Positions 34,756 through 43,490 of a DNA stretch of 64,000 bases are shown here, piece after piece. How positions within the stretch are numbered: position 1 is the stretch's first letter; every line of letters begins with the position of its first letter. The position numbers and the translations under genes were made by a program. The DNA is from Clostridium drakei. Its GTDB lineage: Bacteria; Bacillota; Clostridia; Clostridiales; Clostridiaceae. The stretch lies in the NCBI RefSeq assembly GCF_000633595.2, contig NZ_JIBU02000005.1, positions 109,640 to 173,639 on the forward strand, in the 5' to 3' direction. The notes under the pieces are model-generated. The model had not been told where the DNA came from. It ran no database searches and saw only the letters and a list, made by a program, of their open reading frames with translations.

Positions 34756-37700
34756 ATGAAACAAAAGTATAAAAGTATAATGTCATTGCTTATGACAATC
34801 ATACTAACATTAGGTATTTTAGGAAGTAATTTAATTGTAAACACGAATGTTTCTGCAAGTGAAGGAAATAAAGTAGAAACAAGTAATAGTGCTACAGTTA
34901 ATTATGCCATAAAAATATTATCAGATGAATTAAGCAAAAAAGGTGCAGCTCTTAAAGTAGACCAATGGGCTGTTTTATATAAAGCTGGTGTAAAGGTAGA
35001 AAACAAAAAAGACATATTGGCGAAGGAAATTGATACAAAATCTACAGTTATAGGAACTAAAGTTAAACAAGCTGCGATATTGATGGATATGGATGAGGAT
35101 CCTGCAAATTTTAATGGAAAGAATTTTATAAAAGAAATATCTGATGAAATAAGTAAATTAGATGAAAATAGCAGATTTTCTATTAATGAAATAAAAGCAA
35201 TAACTTTACTTGATAGATATAATGAAAAGTATAAAGATAGTAAGGTGGATTATAATGTTCAAAATGCAGTAAAACTAGTTATTGAAAATCAAAATAAATC
35301 AAAAGGTACAGTATTCAATGTACCTCAAAATGTAGCTTGGGGTTTAAATGTTTTTGTAAAACATAGAGATATTGATGGTGTTAAAGATGCTGAAAAAAAA
35401 GCAATGGATTCAGTAAAAAATTTTGAACATGATGATTCTGGATTCTATTTGAGCAAATTTGGTTCAGGAATACATGCAGAAGCAGTATCAAAGCTTGTAT
35501 CAGCAGGTGTAAAATTAGACTCAACTGAATGGATAAAAGTTGACAAAAATCCAATAGATGCCTTATTTAATTCATGGGATGGTAAGGAATTTCAATCATC
35601 TTATGGAGGAGGTAGAGATGAAACAGCTTATGAGAAAGTTTTAGATGCTTTAGCAGCATTAAAAAATTCAGGATATGGAGATTATGTATTAAAGGGTACT
35701 AAATTTAAAAATAATAATCCTCAAAAAGAAGGAAGCAGTATAAATCAATTTATTGATTCTGCTATCAATTACTACAATAATGTACATTTTGTAGAAAATC
35801 AGGGGCAATTAAAAGGATTTCAATATTCTGCATTATATAGAACAGGTGCAGACTTGAGTAAAAAGAATTGGTATTTAGTAGATAAGTACGAATCAAGTTA
35901 TGACACAGAATTAAAAAATTTAGCTTCAAAAGTAAATCAAAGTTTAATATTGCTGGATATTAATAAAAATCCCAATGATTATAATAATAGGCATTTTATT
36001 GATGAAATAAAAGAAGAAATTGATAAAAATGATAGTTATTTTAGGCAATCTGATATACAGGCAGTAATTGCAATTGACAAATATAATGAAAAATACCCAG
36101 ATAAAAAAGTAAGCTATAATTATAATCATGCAGTGAAAAAAATTATAGAAGCACAATGTGATGATGGTGGATTTAAACAATCAAATAGCTCAGTACCTAG
36201 AAATACAGGCTATGCATTGATGGCGTTATCTAAACATAAAGATGCAGAAGGTGTAGATAATGCTATAAAAAAAGCTATATGGTACATACATAATATTCAA
36301 AAAGACGATGGAGGGTTATATGATACAACATATGTAACTGGATATCACGCAGAAGTACTTCAAGGATTGATAGCTGCAGGAGAAAATCCAACATCAGAGG
36401 AGTGGACTAAATCTTCAGGTAAAAATCCAGTAGATGCACTATTTAAATTATGGAAAGATAATGGCTCTTTTGATGGAAAAGAGGGAGAAAGCGTAAATAA
36501 TAAAGGTTGGCTGGAAGCCACATGGAAGAGCTTATATACCCTATTAGATTTGAAAGATGCAGGATATGGAAACTATATTGTTAATGGCGTAAAAATTTCA
36601 AATCCAGACAACCCAAAAGAAGAAAAGACATGTAAAGTAAATGTTGCAATTGTTATGCCAAAATCAGGTGGATATGACTGCATGTTTACTCCTAAGGAAG
36701 TAACAATAAGTGATAAAAAACAGGATAAAGGGTTTACAGCATTAGGTGCACTTCAAGCAGCAACATCTCTATTTCAGATGAATGGCGATATGGTTACAAG
36801 TATTTATGGATATGAAAACAAAGATCAAAATGGATGGATGTATAGTGTAAATGGAGCTGCTCCCAATAATGCAGCATCAAAGGTAGAGGTTAAGGAAGGA
36901 GATAAGATTGTCTGGTATTACTCATTAAATGGTATGGAGTCAAAGATCCCTTCATGGGAGGAATTAACGGATAATAAAAAGGCTCTAAGTGCTAAGGTTA
37001 AAGTTAGAGTAGAGGCAAATGACCACACTATAGTTACTGAAACAGAATTAACAGTAAATAATTTTGATTTGACTCCATATGGCAGCAAGGAAAAGAAGGA
37101 CGACAAGGTATTTGCAATTCATGCACTTATAAAGGCACTGGAGAGTAAGAAGATAGACTGCAAAGATGTGAGCCAGTTTGATTCAAGCGGATGTACCTAT
37201 ATAAAAAATATTGCAGGAGTTAAAGAACGTTCTGTAGGCAGCAATGATGGCTGGATGTATTATGTGAATGATAAGTATGCCCCTGATTATATGAATAATG
37301 TTGAAATACATGATGGGGATTCAATTGTTGTATTTTTTCAAGAAGATTATTTGAAAAATATATATACATGGTTTGAAAATAAAGACATAAGTGTAAAAAC
37401 TGGTGAAAGTTTTAAAGTTAATTTAAAAGGAAGTAAATATGATATTAGCAGCAGCAAAGAATTGACTACTCCTATTGACAATGCAAAAATATTAATTGAT
37501 AATAAAGAACTTGTAGTTAATGGTCAATATATAACTACTGATAAAGATGGAAATGCCCAATTAAAATTTGATACCCCTGGAACCTATATTATATCGGCAG
37601 TTAGATTTGATAAGGATGGAAAAACAAGAGATATTACAAGACCTTATTGTAAGGTAATAGTTGAGCAGGGTGAATCATCTGTAAATAAAGATACTCTTGA

Positions 37701-40269
37701 AAAATTCATAGATGAGGCACAAAATTTAGTAGATCATTCTACAGTAGGAACTGAAAATGGACAATATCCTAAGGAATCCATGGATAAACTTTCAAAAGAA
37801 TTGACAAATGCAAAGAGCATAATGGATAAAAGCGGAGTGTCTCAAACTGAAATAAATGCTGAAGTTGTAAAACTTCAAAGTGCAATATCTGCATTTAAGG
37901 ATTCAATAAATAAGAATCAATCTGTTCAAAGTGCTATAGATGATGTTGTAGGTTATTATAATTCAATTTTGGATAATCAGTACAAGACATTTGATTTTAT
38001 TACAACTTTGGCATTGAGAAGAGCAGGTATGGATACTGACAAACTAGTTCAAAAGATGAACATTTATGGTATGGATAATTTACATAATTATTCAAGAAAT
38101 ATAATGACTCTTATAGGAGCTAATAAAAATCCAAGAAATCATAGGAACAAAGATTATGTAGATTATCTAATAAAATATGATTATTCAAAGGAAAATAATT
38201 CTGAATATATTGCAAAAGCTGTAATAGCTCTTGATATGGCAGAAGCTGATTATGATAAAGCAAAACTTGTAAATATTCTTTTGGGTAAAGCTCATGATGA
38301 AGGAAATGGTAAGATTTCCTTTGGAAATATAGTACCTGGTGATGAAGATGAATTTGGAGAAGAAACTGAAGATCAGTATAATGCAAGTATTGAAGGAAGT
38401 ATGTGGACTTTGATTGCATTGGCAAATCATAAAAATATAGATAACTGTAATAATGTGATTGAGGGAATTAAGAAATATATAAAGGCTCAACAAAAAGAAA
38501 GTGGTTTAGTAGCTGATGATAGTTTCAATACATCATTACTAATTCAAGCCTTAATTGCACTTGGTGAAAATCCAAATAGTGATACTTGGAATGTAAATAT
38601 TGATGGAAACAAGGTAACACTTTTAGATGCTGTACTAAAATGTAAAATTGGCAATAGTTTTGCACTAAATCCAAAATCTTCAATTGTGTCAGATGTGGCT
38701 ACACCTAGTGTATTAGCAGCTTTAAGTGATTTGAAATATAATACTTCAATGTATAAAGAATTGAAGTATAAAGACACAGCTGCTCCAGTAAAAATATCTA
38801 TTGATGGAGAAAAAGCAGTTCAGATTTATAATGGACAAAGTTCCCTTATTACTGCAAAGGCATATGACTATAACAATGTGGTTGTAAGCAATACAGCAGT
38901 TTCATGGAAAAGTTCAAATGATAAAGTAGTTTCTGTAAAGGATGGAACAATAACAGGTATATCAGAGGGTGAAGCGGATATTACTGCATATATTACAGGT
39001 AATGAAAGTATAAAAGATAGTATAAAAGTAAAAGTAGTTGCACCACCTGTTATTGATTACAGCGGTAGATTAAAAAATGAAATTGAATTTTTAAAAGATC
39101 ATTATAAAGCATATAAAGGTTATGAATTTTTAGCTTCTCCTGCAGCAGTTGTGTCAGGATTAGATAAAAATGAAGTTGCTAATAATATATATAGATATTC
39201 TAAGAATAATACAGCACTTCAAAATGCAAAGACAATTATAGCTCTTTTAGGTGCAGGACTTGATCCTAAAAATGATATAGTGAAGGAAAAGACAAATAAC
39301 TATGTTGAAACACTTGAAAAAGCTCAGTCATCTGCTGAGGATAATAAAGGAAAGTTTATCGTAAATGCTTTGATGGATGAAGATTCTATTGAAGCACAAG
39401 CTTGGTGTATATTAGCACTTGATGCTGCAGGTGGAAAATATGATAAAGAAGCAGCAGTGAAAGCTCTTTTAGCTATGATTAATAGTCCAAATTATAAAAA
39501 TGCAAGTTCTTATAAGGCTATAAAAACAGAAGCACTTGCTCTTGCTGCACTTGGAAAACATAAGGATATTAAAGGAGCACAGACAAAGATTTATGAATTA
39601 GAAAATTATTTAAAACAAAAACAGAATAATGATGGTGGATTTGATATGGAGGCTGGAAGCACTTTTCAAAACAGTCCTGTAGCAACTGCTGCTGTTGTTA
39701 TGGCACTTCATGTCAATGGAATTGATCCTCTTTCATTCCAGTGGACTAAGAATGGAAAAACAGTTATTGATTCTATGGAAAAAGCTAAATTTAAAGGCAG
39801 TGATCCTTCAAAATCAGGATATTGTCAAGGAGAAGGTTTAGATTTTGAAAATAGTGAAGCATCATACTATGCATTTGCAGCATATGTAGAATTACTTAAC
39901 AAGAAATCTATATTTGATATGATAGATAAAGCTAAAGATCCAAAGGATGACTCTAAACTAATAGAAATAACTAATGAAAGCTCTAATCCATCAGTAAAAT
40001 TAGGGAATGATTCAAAAGTATCAATAAAAGCAGTAAATAATTCTGATAATGAACAAAATGTTGTAATAGTAGTAGCATTGTATGATGAAAGTGGTAATAT
40101 TATTAAATCCATAAGTGGGGAAAAGATTATTAAAAAAGGAGATTTTTCAGTTTTAAATACAAAAATGAATATTCCACAAGAAGGAAAGTATACATTAAAA
40201 GCTTTTGTATGTGAAAGCTTTGAAAATAGTAAGGTTATTTCTAATACTATAGACATACCAATTAAATAA
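34756..40269 (+). CDS. Giant secreted protein: four alpha/alpha-barrel regions and two DUF4430 domains
   Basis: 1837 residues, the largest product here. Signal peptide to about 35; barrel regions about 45-320 and 333-610; DUF4430 about 620-735 (QNGWMYSVNGAAPNNAA, EGDKIVWYYS); DUF4430 about 743-865 (NDGWMYYVNDKYAPDYMNN, DGDSIVVFFQED); an Ig-like module; a FIVAR-like helical segment about 975-1055; barrel region about 1060-1335; Big_2 about 1345-1430 (VSWKSSNDKVVSVKDG); barrel region about 1435-1725 (NNDGGFDMEAGS, VNGIDP); shared C-terminal module about 1738-1837. No CWB2 or sorting signal. Strong TAGGAGGG. Third gene of the riboswitch 5 unit. The domain content fits several transcobalamin-like units on one chain; retention at the cell surface is unexplained. 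Confidence 0.85.
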   Translation: MKQKYKSIMSLLMTIILTLGILGSNLIVNTNVSASEGNKVETSNSATVNYAIKILSDELSKKGAALKVDQWAVLYKAGVKVENKKDILAKEIDTKSTVIGTKVKQAAILMDMDEDPANFNGKNFIKEISDEISKLDENSRFSINEIKAITLLDRYNEKYKDSKVDYNVQNAVKLVIENQNKSKGTVFNVPQNVAWGLNVFVKHRDIDGVKDAEKKAMDSVKNFEHDDSGFYLSKFGSGIHAEAVSKLVSAGVKLDSTEWIKVDKNPIDALFNSWDGKEFQSSYGGGRDETAYEKVLDALAALKNSGYGDYVLKGTKFKNNNPQKEGSSINQFIDSAINYYNNVHFVENQGQLKGFQYSALYRTGADLSKKNWYLVDKYESSYDTELKNLASKVNQSLILLDINKNPNDYNNRHFIDEIKEEIDKNDSYFRQSDIQAVIAIDKYNEKYPDKKVSYNYNHAVKKIIEAQCDDGGFKQSNSSVPRNTGYALMALSKHKDAEGVDNAIKKAIWYIHNIQKDDGGLYDTTYVTGYHAEVLQGLIAAGENPTSEEWTKSSGKNPVDALFKLWKDNGSFDGKEGESVNNKGWLEATWKSLYTLLDLKDAGYGNYIVNGVKISNPDNPKEEKTCKVNVAIVMPKSGGYDCMFTPKEVTISDKKQDKGFTALGALQAATSLFQMNGDMVTSIYGYENKDQNGWMYSVNGAAPNNAASKVEVKEGDKIVWYYSLNGMESKIPSWEELTDNKKALSAKVKVRVEANDHTIVTETELTVNNFDLTPYGSKEKKDDKVFAIHALIKALESKKIDCKDVSQFDSSGCTYIKNIAGVKERSVGSNDGWMYYVNDKYAPDYMNNVEIHDGDSIVVFFQEDYLKNIYTWFENKDISVKTGESFKVNLKGSKYDISSSKELTTPIDNAKILIDNKELVVNGQYITTDKDGNAQLKFDTPGTYIISAVRFDKDGKTRDITRPYCKVIVEQGESSVNKDTLEKFIDEAQNLVDHSTVGTENGQYPKESMDKLSKELTNAKSIMDKSGVSQTEINAEVVKLQSAISAFKDSINKNQSVQSAIDDVVGYYNSILDNQYKTFDFITTLALRRAGMDTDKLVQKMNIYGMDNLHNYSRNIMTLIGANKNPRNHRNKDYVDYLIKYDYSKENNSEYIAKAVIALDMAEADYDKAKLVNILLGKAHDEGNGKISFGNIVPGDEDEFGEETEDQYNASIEGSMWTLIALANHKNIDNCNNVIEGIKKYIKAQQKESGLVADDSFNTSLLIQALIALGENPNSDTWNVNIDGNKVTLLDAVLKCKIGNSFALNPKSSIVSDVATPSVLAALSDLKYNTSMYKELKYKDTAAPVKISIDGEKAVQIYNGQSSLITAKAYDYNNVVVSNTAVSWKSSNDKVVSVKDGTITGISEGEADITAYITGNESIKDSIKVKVVAPPVIDYSGRLKNEIEFLKDHYKAYKGYEFLASPAAVVSGLDKNEVANNIYRYSKNNTALQNAKTIIALLGAGLDPKNDIVKEKTNNYVETLEKAQSSAEDNKGKFIVNALMDEDSIEAQAWCILALDAAGGKYDKEAAVKALLAMINSPNYKNASSYKAIKTEALALAALGKHKDIKGAQTKIYELENYLKQKQNNDGGFDMEAGSTFQNSPVATAAVVMALHVNGIDPLSFQWTKNGKTVIDSMEKAKFKGSDPSKSGYCQGEGLDFENSEASYYAFAAYVELLNKKSIFDMIDKAKDPKDDSKLIEITNESSNPSVKLGNDSKVSIKAVNNSDNEQNVVIVVALYDESGNIIKSISGEKIIKKGDFSVLNTKMNIPQEGKYTLKAFVCESFENSKVISNTIDIPIK

Positions 40270-40281
40270 GTAAAAGAAATT

Positions 40282-40317
40282 AAATGAGCTAAGTATGAAA
40301 AGGTGCTTAGCTCATTT
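40282..40317 (+). terminator. Hairpin after the giant surface-protein gene
   Basis: Perfect 12-base arms AAATGAGCTAAG (40282-40293) and CTTAGCTCATTT (40306-40317), 13 bases past the stop codon. No T run follows; termination may depend on the stem or on the next inverted repeat. Confidence 0.6.
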
Positions 40318-40351
40318 GAGTAATCACAAATTTATCAGGGATTAAACAGAT

Positions 40352-40448
40352 GGGGCTGTCGCACTAAGTAATTTAGATACAATATGTTGATTTGCAAATT
40401 TAAAATTAGCACAACATTATTGTAGTATTTATTCTTAATGCGACAGCC
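40352..40448 (+). repeat. Inverted-repeat element of the GGGCTGTC family, copy 2
   Basis: About 36-base imperfect terminal inverted repeats: GGCTGTCGCACTAAG from 40354 and CTTAATGCGACAGCC ending at 40448, continuing inward as ATACAATATGTTG and CAACATTATTGTAGTAT. Central loop about 20 bases. Related to 34657-34720, which is shorter. Confidence 0.68.
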
Positions 40449-40512
40449 ACATATTTTATCGTTTAAAAAGCTTCTATGTTAACAAATTGTATTATATAAA
40501 AAGTTTGACTTG

Positions 40513-40541
40513 TTGACAAATAAGGAAAAAAGATGTAATAT
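40513..40541 (+). promoter_or_regulatory. Sigma-A promoter of riboswitch 6
   Basis: TTGACA at 40513-40518 and TAATAT at 40536-40541 (17-base spacer), homologous to the promoter of riboswitch 5; TATAAT at 40539-40544 is an overlapping alternative. Confidence 0.75.
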
Positions 40542-40576
40542 AATTATGTAAACAGTTATAAAAGTAATAATATTTC

Positions 40577-40770
40577 AGTACAGGCTTCCTTAATGGGAAT
40601 TAATAGGGAAAGTGGTGAAAAGCCGCTGCAGCCCCCGCTTCTGTAAGGATGATGAAACTCACGATATACCACTGAAGGCATGAGTCTTTGGGAAGGTGTG
40701 AGGAGTAAGATGATTCTAAGTCAGTAGACCTACCTGTTTCTATGGATATAGTGCTCTCGGAGGGAGAGAT
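40577..40770 (+). promoter_or_regulatory. Cobalamin riboswitch 6
   Basis: Near-copy of riboswitch 5: same GTACAGGCTTCC start, loop 5 CAGCCCCCGCTTCTGTAAG (40629-40647), B12-box end AAGTCAGTAGACCTACC (40718-40734) and terminal CTCTCGGAGGGAGAG. A change such as GCCACTGC to GCCGCTGC is among the few differences. No gene starts within 380 bases of its terminator; the 41245 gene is the first candidate target. Confidence 0.94.
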
Positions 40771-40832
40771 AAGTATCGAGCGATATTATGATTTTAGTTT
40801 TTAAGCTAAAGCTGTATTCGTGTCGTATATTT

Positions 40833-40860
40833 AAGGACCTTCGAAAGAAGGCCTTTTTTA
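40833..40860 (+). terminator. Intrinsic terminator of riboswitch 6
   Basis: AAGGACCTTC / GAAGGCCTT with a GAAA loop and one bulged A, followed by TTTTTA. Counterpart of the riboswitch 5 terminator. Confidence 0.88.
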
Positions 40861-40891
40861 TATAAAAAAATTATGAAAATCATGTACTTAT

Positions 40892-41038
40892 TAAAAAAAC
40901 TGTAATTTGTAATGTGGAGTTTTATACATTGACCATTTATAGTTTTGCATAAATATTAATGTTTAAAATATTATGAAATCGTACATTTGCTTCATTAAAA
41001 ATTTTTACTTAGCTTAACATTACAGATTGCAGTTTTTA
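40892..41038 (+). repeat. Long inverted repeat, possible small mobile element
   Basis: Left arm around AAACTGTAATTTGTAATGT (40896-40914) and right arm ACATTACAGATTGCAGTTTT (41017-41036) are about 20-base imperfect inverted repeats bounding about 100 AT-rich bases without a gene. Confidence 0.55.
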
Positions 41039-41042
41039 AAAT

Positions 41043-41178
41043 AAAATAATGGGCTAGTGAATTGATTAGCCTATTATTTTAGATTAAAATGGGTAAGTAA
41101 TGGAGTTCTCTCTTTAAAAAATTACCATAGGGCTATCTTATAGCATATTTTAAATACAATATACTATAAGGTAGTCTA
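41043..41178 (+). repeat. Two further hairpins before the 41245 gene
   Basis: AAAATAATGGGCTA (41043-41056) pairs with TAGCCTATTATTTT (41067-41080); TAGGGCTATCTTATAG (41128-41143) pairs with CTATAAGGTAGTCTA (41164-41178). With the repeat at 40892-41038 they fill the gap between riboswitch 6 and the next gene. No open frame with a ribosome site is seen here. Confidence 0.55.
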
Positions 41179-41244
41179 TTTAAATATTAAAAGTATTTTA
41201 CACGTTTTTGAAATTGATATTTTAATTAATGGGGGATATTGTAA

Positions 41245-42225
41245 ATGATAAAACTAATGAATTTGTCTACATATGATTATGATCTTAAAAGATTTAACTT
41301 TAAAAGTGAGCAAATAAAAAAATTTCTAGGAAAACACAATATGGATGGTGTTGAACTTTTAAATCCAATTATGTGGGAAGAAAAAATCCTTCCTAAAGGA
41401 ATAGTTAAAGGGGTACATTTAAAATATTATCCTACATGGCTGGATTTTTGGAAAAATAATAAAAATGAACTTTTAAGGCAATTTAAAACTGAAGATATTA
41501 TAAACCAATATTATTCAGGCAATAGTAAAGAAGTTATGATACAACATTATAGAAAAGAAATTGAAACTGCAGCTAAAATAGGTGTAAAGTATATGGTGTT
41601 TCATGTAGCTCATGTGGAAGTTGAACATGCTTATGATTATAATTTCGCTTATTCTGATGATGATATTTTAGATGCATCAATTGATCTCATAAACCAGGTA
41701 TTTGAAGGAATGGACACAGATATAGAACTTTTATTTGAAAATATGTGGTGGCCTGGATTTACCATGCTTAATAAAAATATTGCATTAAGATTGTTGAATG
41801 AAGTTGAATATAAAAATAAAGGATTTATGCTTGATATATCCCATTTAATGAATACAAATTTATATCTTAAAGATGAAAAAGAAGCAGTTCAATATATAAT
41901 AAATACTGTAAATGAGCTTGGAGAGTTAAAAAATCTAGTAAAGGGTATACATCTTAATTCTTCGCTATCAGGAGAATATGTAAGATCTCAGATAATTAAA
42001 AAGAAAAAAGAGAATAAACAATTTGATTTAAATCCATTAAGTGAAGAGGTATTTATGCATGTTTTTAAAATAGATTGCCATAAGCCTTTTAAGGATAAAA
42101 ATATACAGAAAGTTATAGAGTTTATTAACCCAAAATATCTTATATATGAATTGATTGCTGATTCTATAGAACAACTTGAAGAATATATTGAAACTCAAGA
42201 TAGTGCTTGTGGTAAAGAATTCTGA
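41245..42225 (+). CDS. TIM-barrel protein of the sugar isomerase/endonuclease-IV superfamily
   Basis: 326 residues, soluble. The pattern of metal-site residues at strand ends fits the AP-endonuclease-2/xylose-isomerase-like superfamily: FHVAHVEVEHAYD, LFENMWWPGF, GFMLDISHLMN and VKGIHLNSS supply His, Glu, Asp and His. No substrate family is recognisable. It lies between cobalamin riboswitches 6 and 7; the nearest upstream regulatory element is riboswitch 6, 380 bases away. AATGGGGGA sets the start. It could act on a sugar or on a nucleotide-loop precursor of a corrinoid, but nothing in the sequence shows this. Confidence 0.75.
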   Translation: MIKLMNLSTYDYDLKRFNFKSEQIKKFLGKHNMDGVELLNPIMWEEKILPKGIVKGVHLKYYPTWLDFWKNNKNELLRQFKTEDIINQYYSGNSKEVMIQHYRKEIETAAKIGVKYMVFHVAHVEVEHAYDYNFAYSDDDILDASIDLINQVFEGMDTDIELLFENMWWPGFTMLNKNIALRLLNEVEYKNKGFMLDISHLMNTNLYLKDEKEAVQYIINTVNELGELKNLVKGIHLNSSLSGEYVRSQIIKKKKENKQFDLNPLSEEVFMHVFKIDCHKPFKDKNIQKVIEFINPKYLIYELIADSIEQLEEYIETQDSACGKEF

Positions 42226-42241
42226 AATTTTTTATAAAATA

Positions 42242-42270
42242 TTGACAAAAATATATTTAGTATATATGAT
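42242..42270 (+). promoter_or_regulatory. Sigma-A promoter of riboswitch 7
   Basis: TTGACA at 42242-42247 and TATGAT at 42265-42270 with a 17-base spacer, 16 bases after the previous stop codon. Confidence 0.75.
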
Positions 42271-42371
42271 ATAAGTATGTTATATCGTGATTTTCATAGG
42301 AAAAATTAGTGTGATAAAAATTAGATTTTGATAAAATTTGTATATATTTAAACAATATAATAGTTTAAATA

Positions 42372-42573
42372 GGTGTCGATTGTAATCAAAAAGTGTTATA
42401 AATCGATGAAAAGGGGAAGATGGGTGAAAATCCCACGCGGTCCCGCCGCTGTAAGAGAGGAGTCCCTCTGAGAATGCCACTGAATGGATCGGGAAGGCAA
42501 GAGGTGATAATGATACTTGAGCCAGAATACCTACCTGTTTTAATACCTATTACTCTACGAGAGATAGAGGAGG
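42372..42573 (+). promoter_or_regulatory. Cobalamin riboswitch 7
   Basis: GGTGTCGATTG at 42372, GAAAAGGGGAAGATGGGTGA at 42408-42427, loop 5 GCGGTCCCGCCGCTGTAAG at 42436-42454, TGCCACTGAATGG...CGGGAAGGC core, then TTGAGCCAGAATACCTACC (42517-42535) and terminal hairpin CTCTACGAGAGATAGAG (42553-42569). Leads the cbiJ-cbiQOMN operon through the terminator that follows. Confidence 0.93.
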
Positions 42574-42602
42574 TTTAATACAGTGTGTCTATTTTTAGTA
42601 TT

Positions 42603-42637
42603 AACTCATTGTCTTTTGAGAGACAATGAGTTTTTTT
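42603..42637 (+). terminator. Intrinsic terminator of riboswitch 7
   Basis: Perfect 12-base stem AACTCATTGTCT / AGACAATGAGTT followed by TTTTT; 28 bases before the cbiJ start. Confidence 0.92.
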
Positions 42638-42664
42638 ATATATATGATATTTTTGGAGGTAAGT

Positions 42665-43435
42665 ATGTCAGACATATTAGTTATTGCTGGAACAATGGAT
42701 GCTAAACAAATAATAAATAAGCTTTATGAAATTGGTGAAAAAGTTACTGTAATGGTCACTACTAAGTTAGGCAGTGAATTGATTGATCATGACAATAGTA
42801 TTGATATTTATCAGGGAAAGATTAATAAGCTTAGTATTGTTGATATGATAGATAAAGTACATCCAAAGTGTATAATCGATGCTTCCAATCCTTTTTCAGT
42901 AGACATATCTCGAAATGTAATAAGTGCTTGTAAATCAACTGAATTACCATATATTAGGTTTTTGAGAGAAAAAGTAGTATATGAGGATTATGACATTATA
43001 AAGGTAAAAAATTATGAAGAAGCATATGAAAGCATACTGAAATATAAAGGGAATATCATACTAACTGTAGGAAGTAAGAAAATTGAAACCTTCACTAAGA
43101 TTCCTGATTACCAAAATAGAGTATATCTTAGAGTGCTTCCGGATTGGATGGTCTTGAAAAAATGTGAAAAATTAGGATTCAATTTAAGAAATATAATAGC
43201 AATGAAAGGTCCATTTAATGAAAAATTAAATGAGGAAATATTTAAGTATTGTAATGCTTCTGTTCTAGTGACAAAAGATAGTGGTAATACTGGAGGTGTT
43301 GTAGAAAAAATAAATGCAGCTAGGAAATTAGGAATTGAAATAATTATGATTGAAAGATCTGATGAAAACTATGAAAATAAAACTACTTCAATTGAGGAAA
43401 TAATTGACTTTGTAAAAAAAATAATTAAAAAATAG
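42665..43435 (+). CDS. cbiJ: Precorrin-6A / cobalt-precorrin-6A reductase
   Basis: 256 residues. Reduces cobalt-precorrin-6A to 6B with NAD(P)H in anaerobic cobalamin ring synthesis. Family marks: ILVIAGTMDAKQII at the N terminus, CIIDASNPFSVDISRNV, PYIRFLREK, ILTVGSKKIETF, RVLPDWMVLKKC, IIAMKGPFN and VTKDSGNTGGVVEK. ATG 42665 sits behind GGAGGT at 42655-42660; in-frame upstream codons are less likely because they overlap the terminator. First gene behind riboswitch 7. The other ring-synthesis genes are not in the window. Confidence 0.92.
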   Translation: MSDILVIAGTMDAKQIINKLYEIGEKVTVMVTTKLGSELIDHDNSIDIYQGKINKLSIVDMIDKVHPKCIIDASNPFSVDISRNVISACKSTELPYIRFLREKVVYEDYDIIKVKNYEEAYESILKYKGNIILTVGSKKIETFTKIPDYQNRVYLRVLPDWMVLKKCEKLGFNLRNIIAMKGPFNEKLNEEIFKYCNASVLVTKDSGNTGGVVEKINAARKLGIEIIMIERSDENYENKTTSIEEIIDFVKKIIKK

Positions 43436-43490
43436 TAATTTTAAAAAATTATTATTTTACCATGGGTGAAAAGTAAAAGGGGGTACAGCA

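Noticed and set aside
40873..40905. Ten-codon frame after the riboswitch 6 terminator
   Set aside because: No ribosome site; overlaps an inverted repeat.
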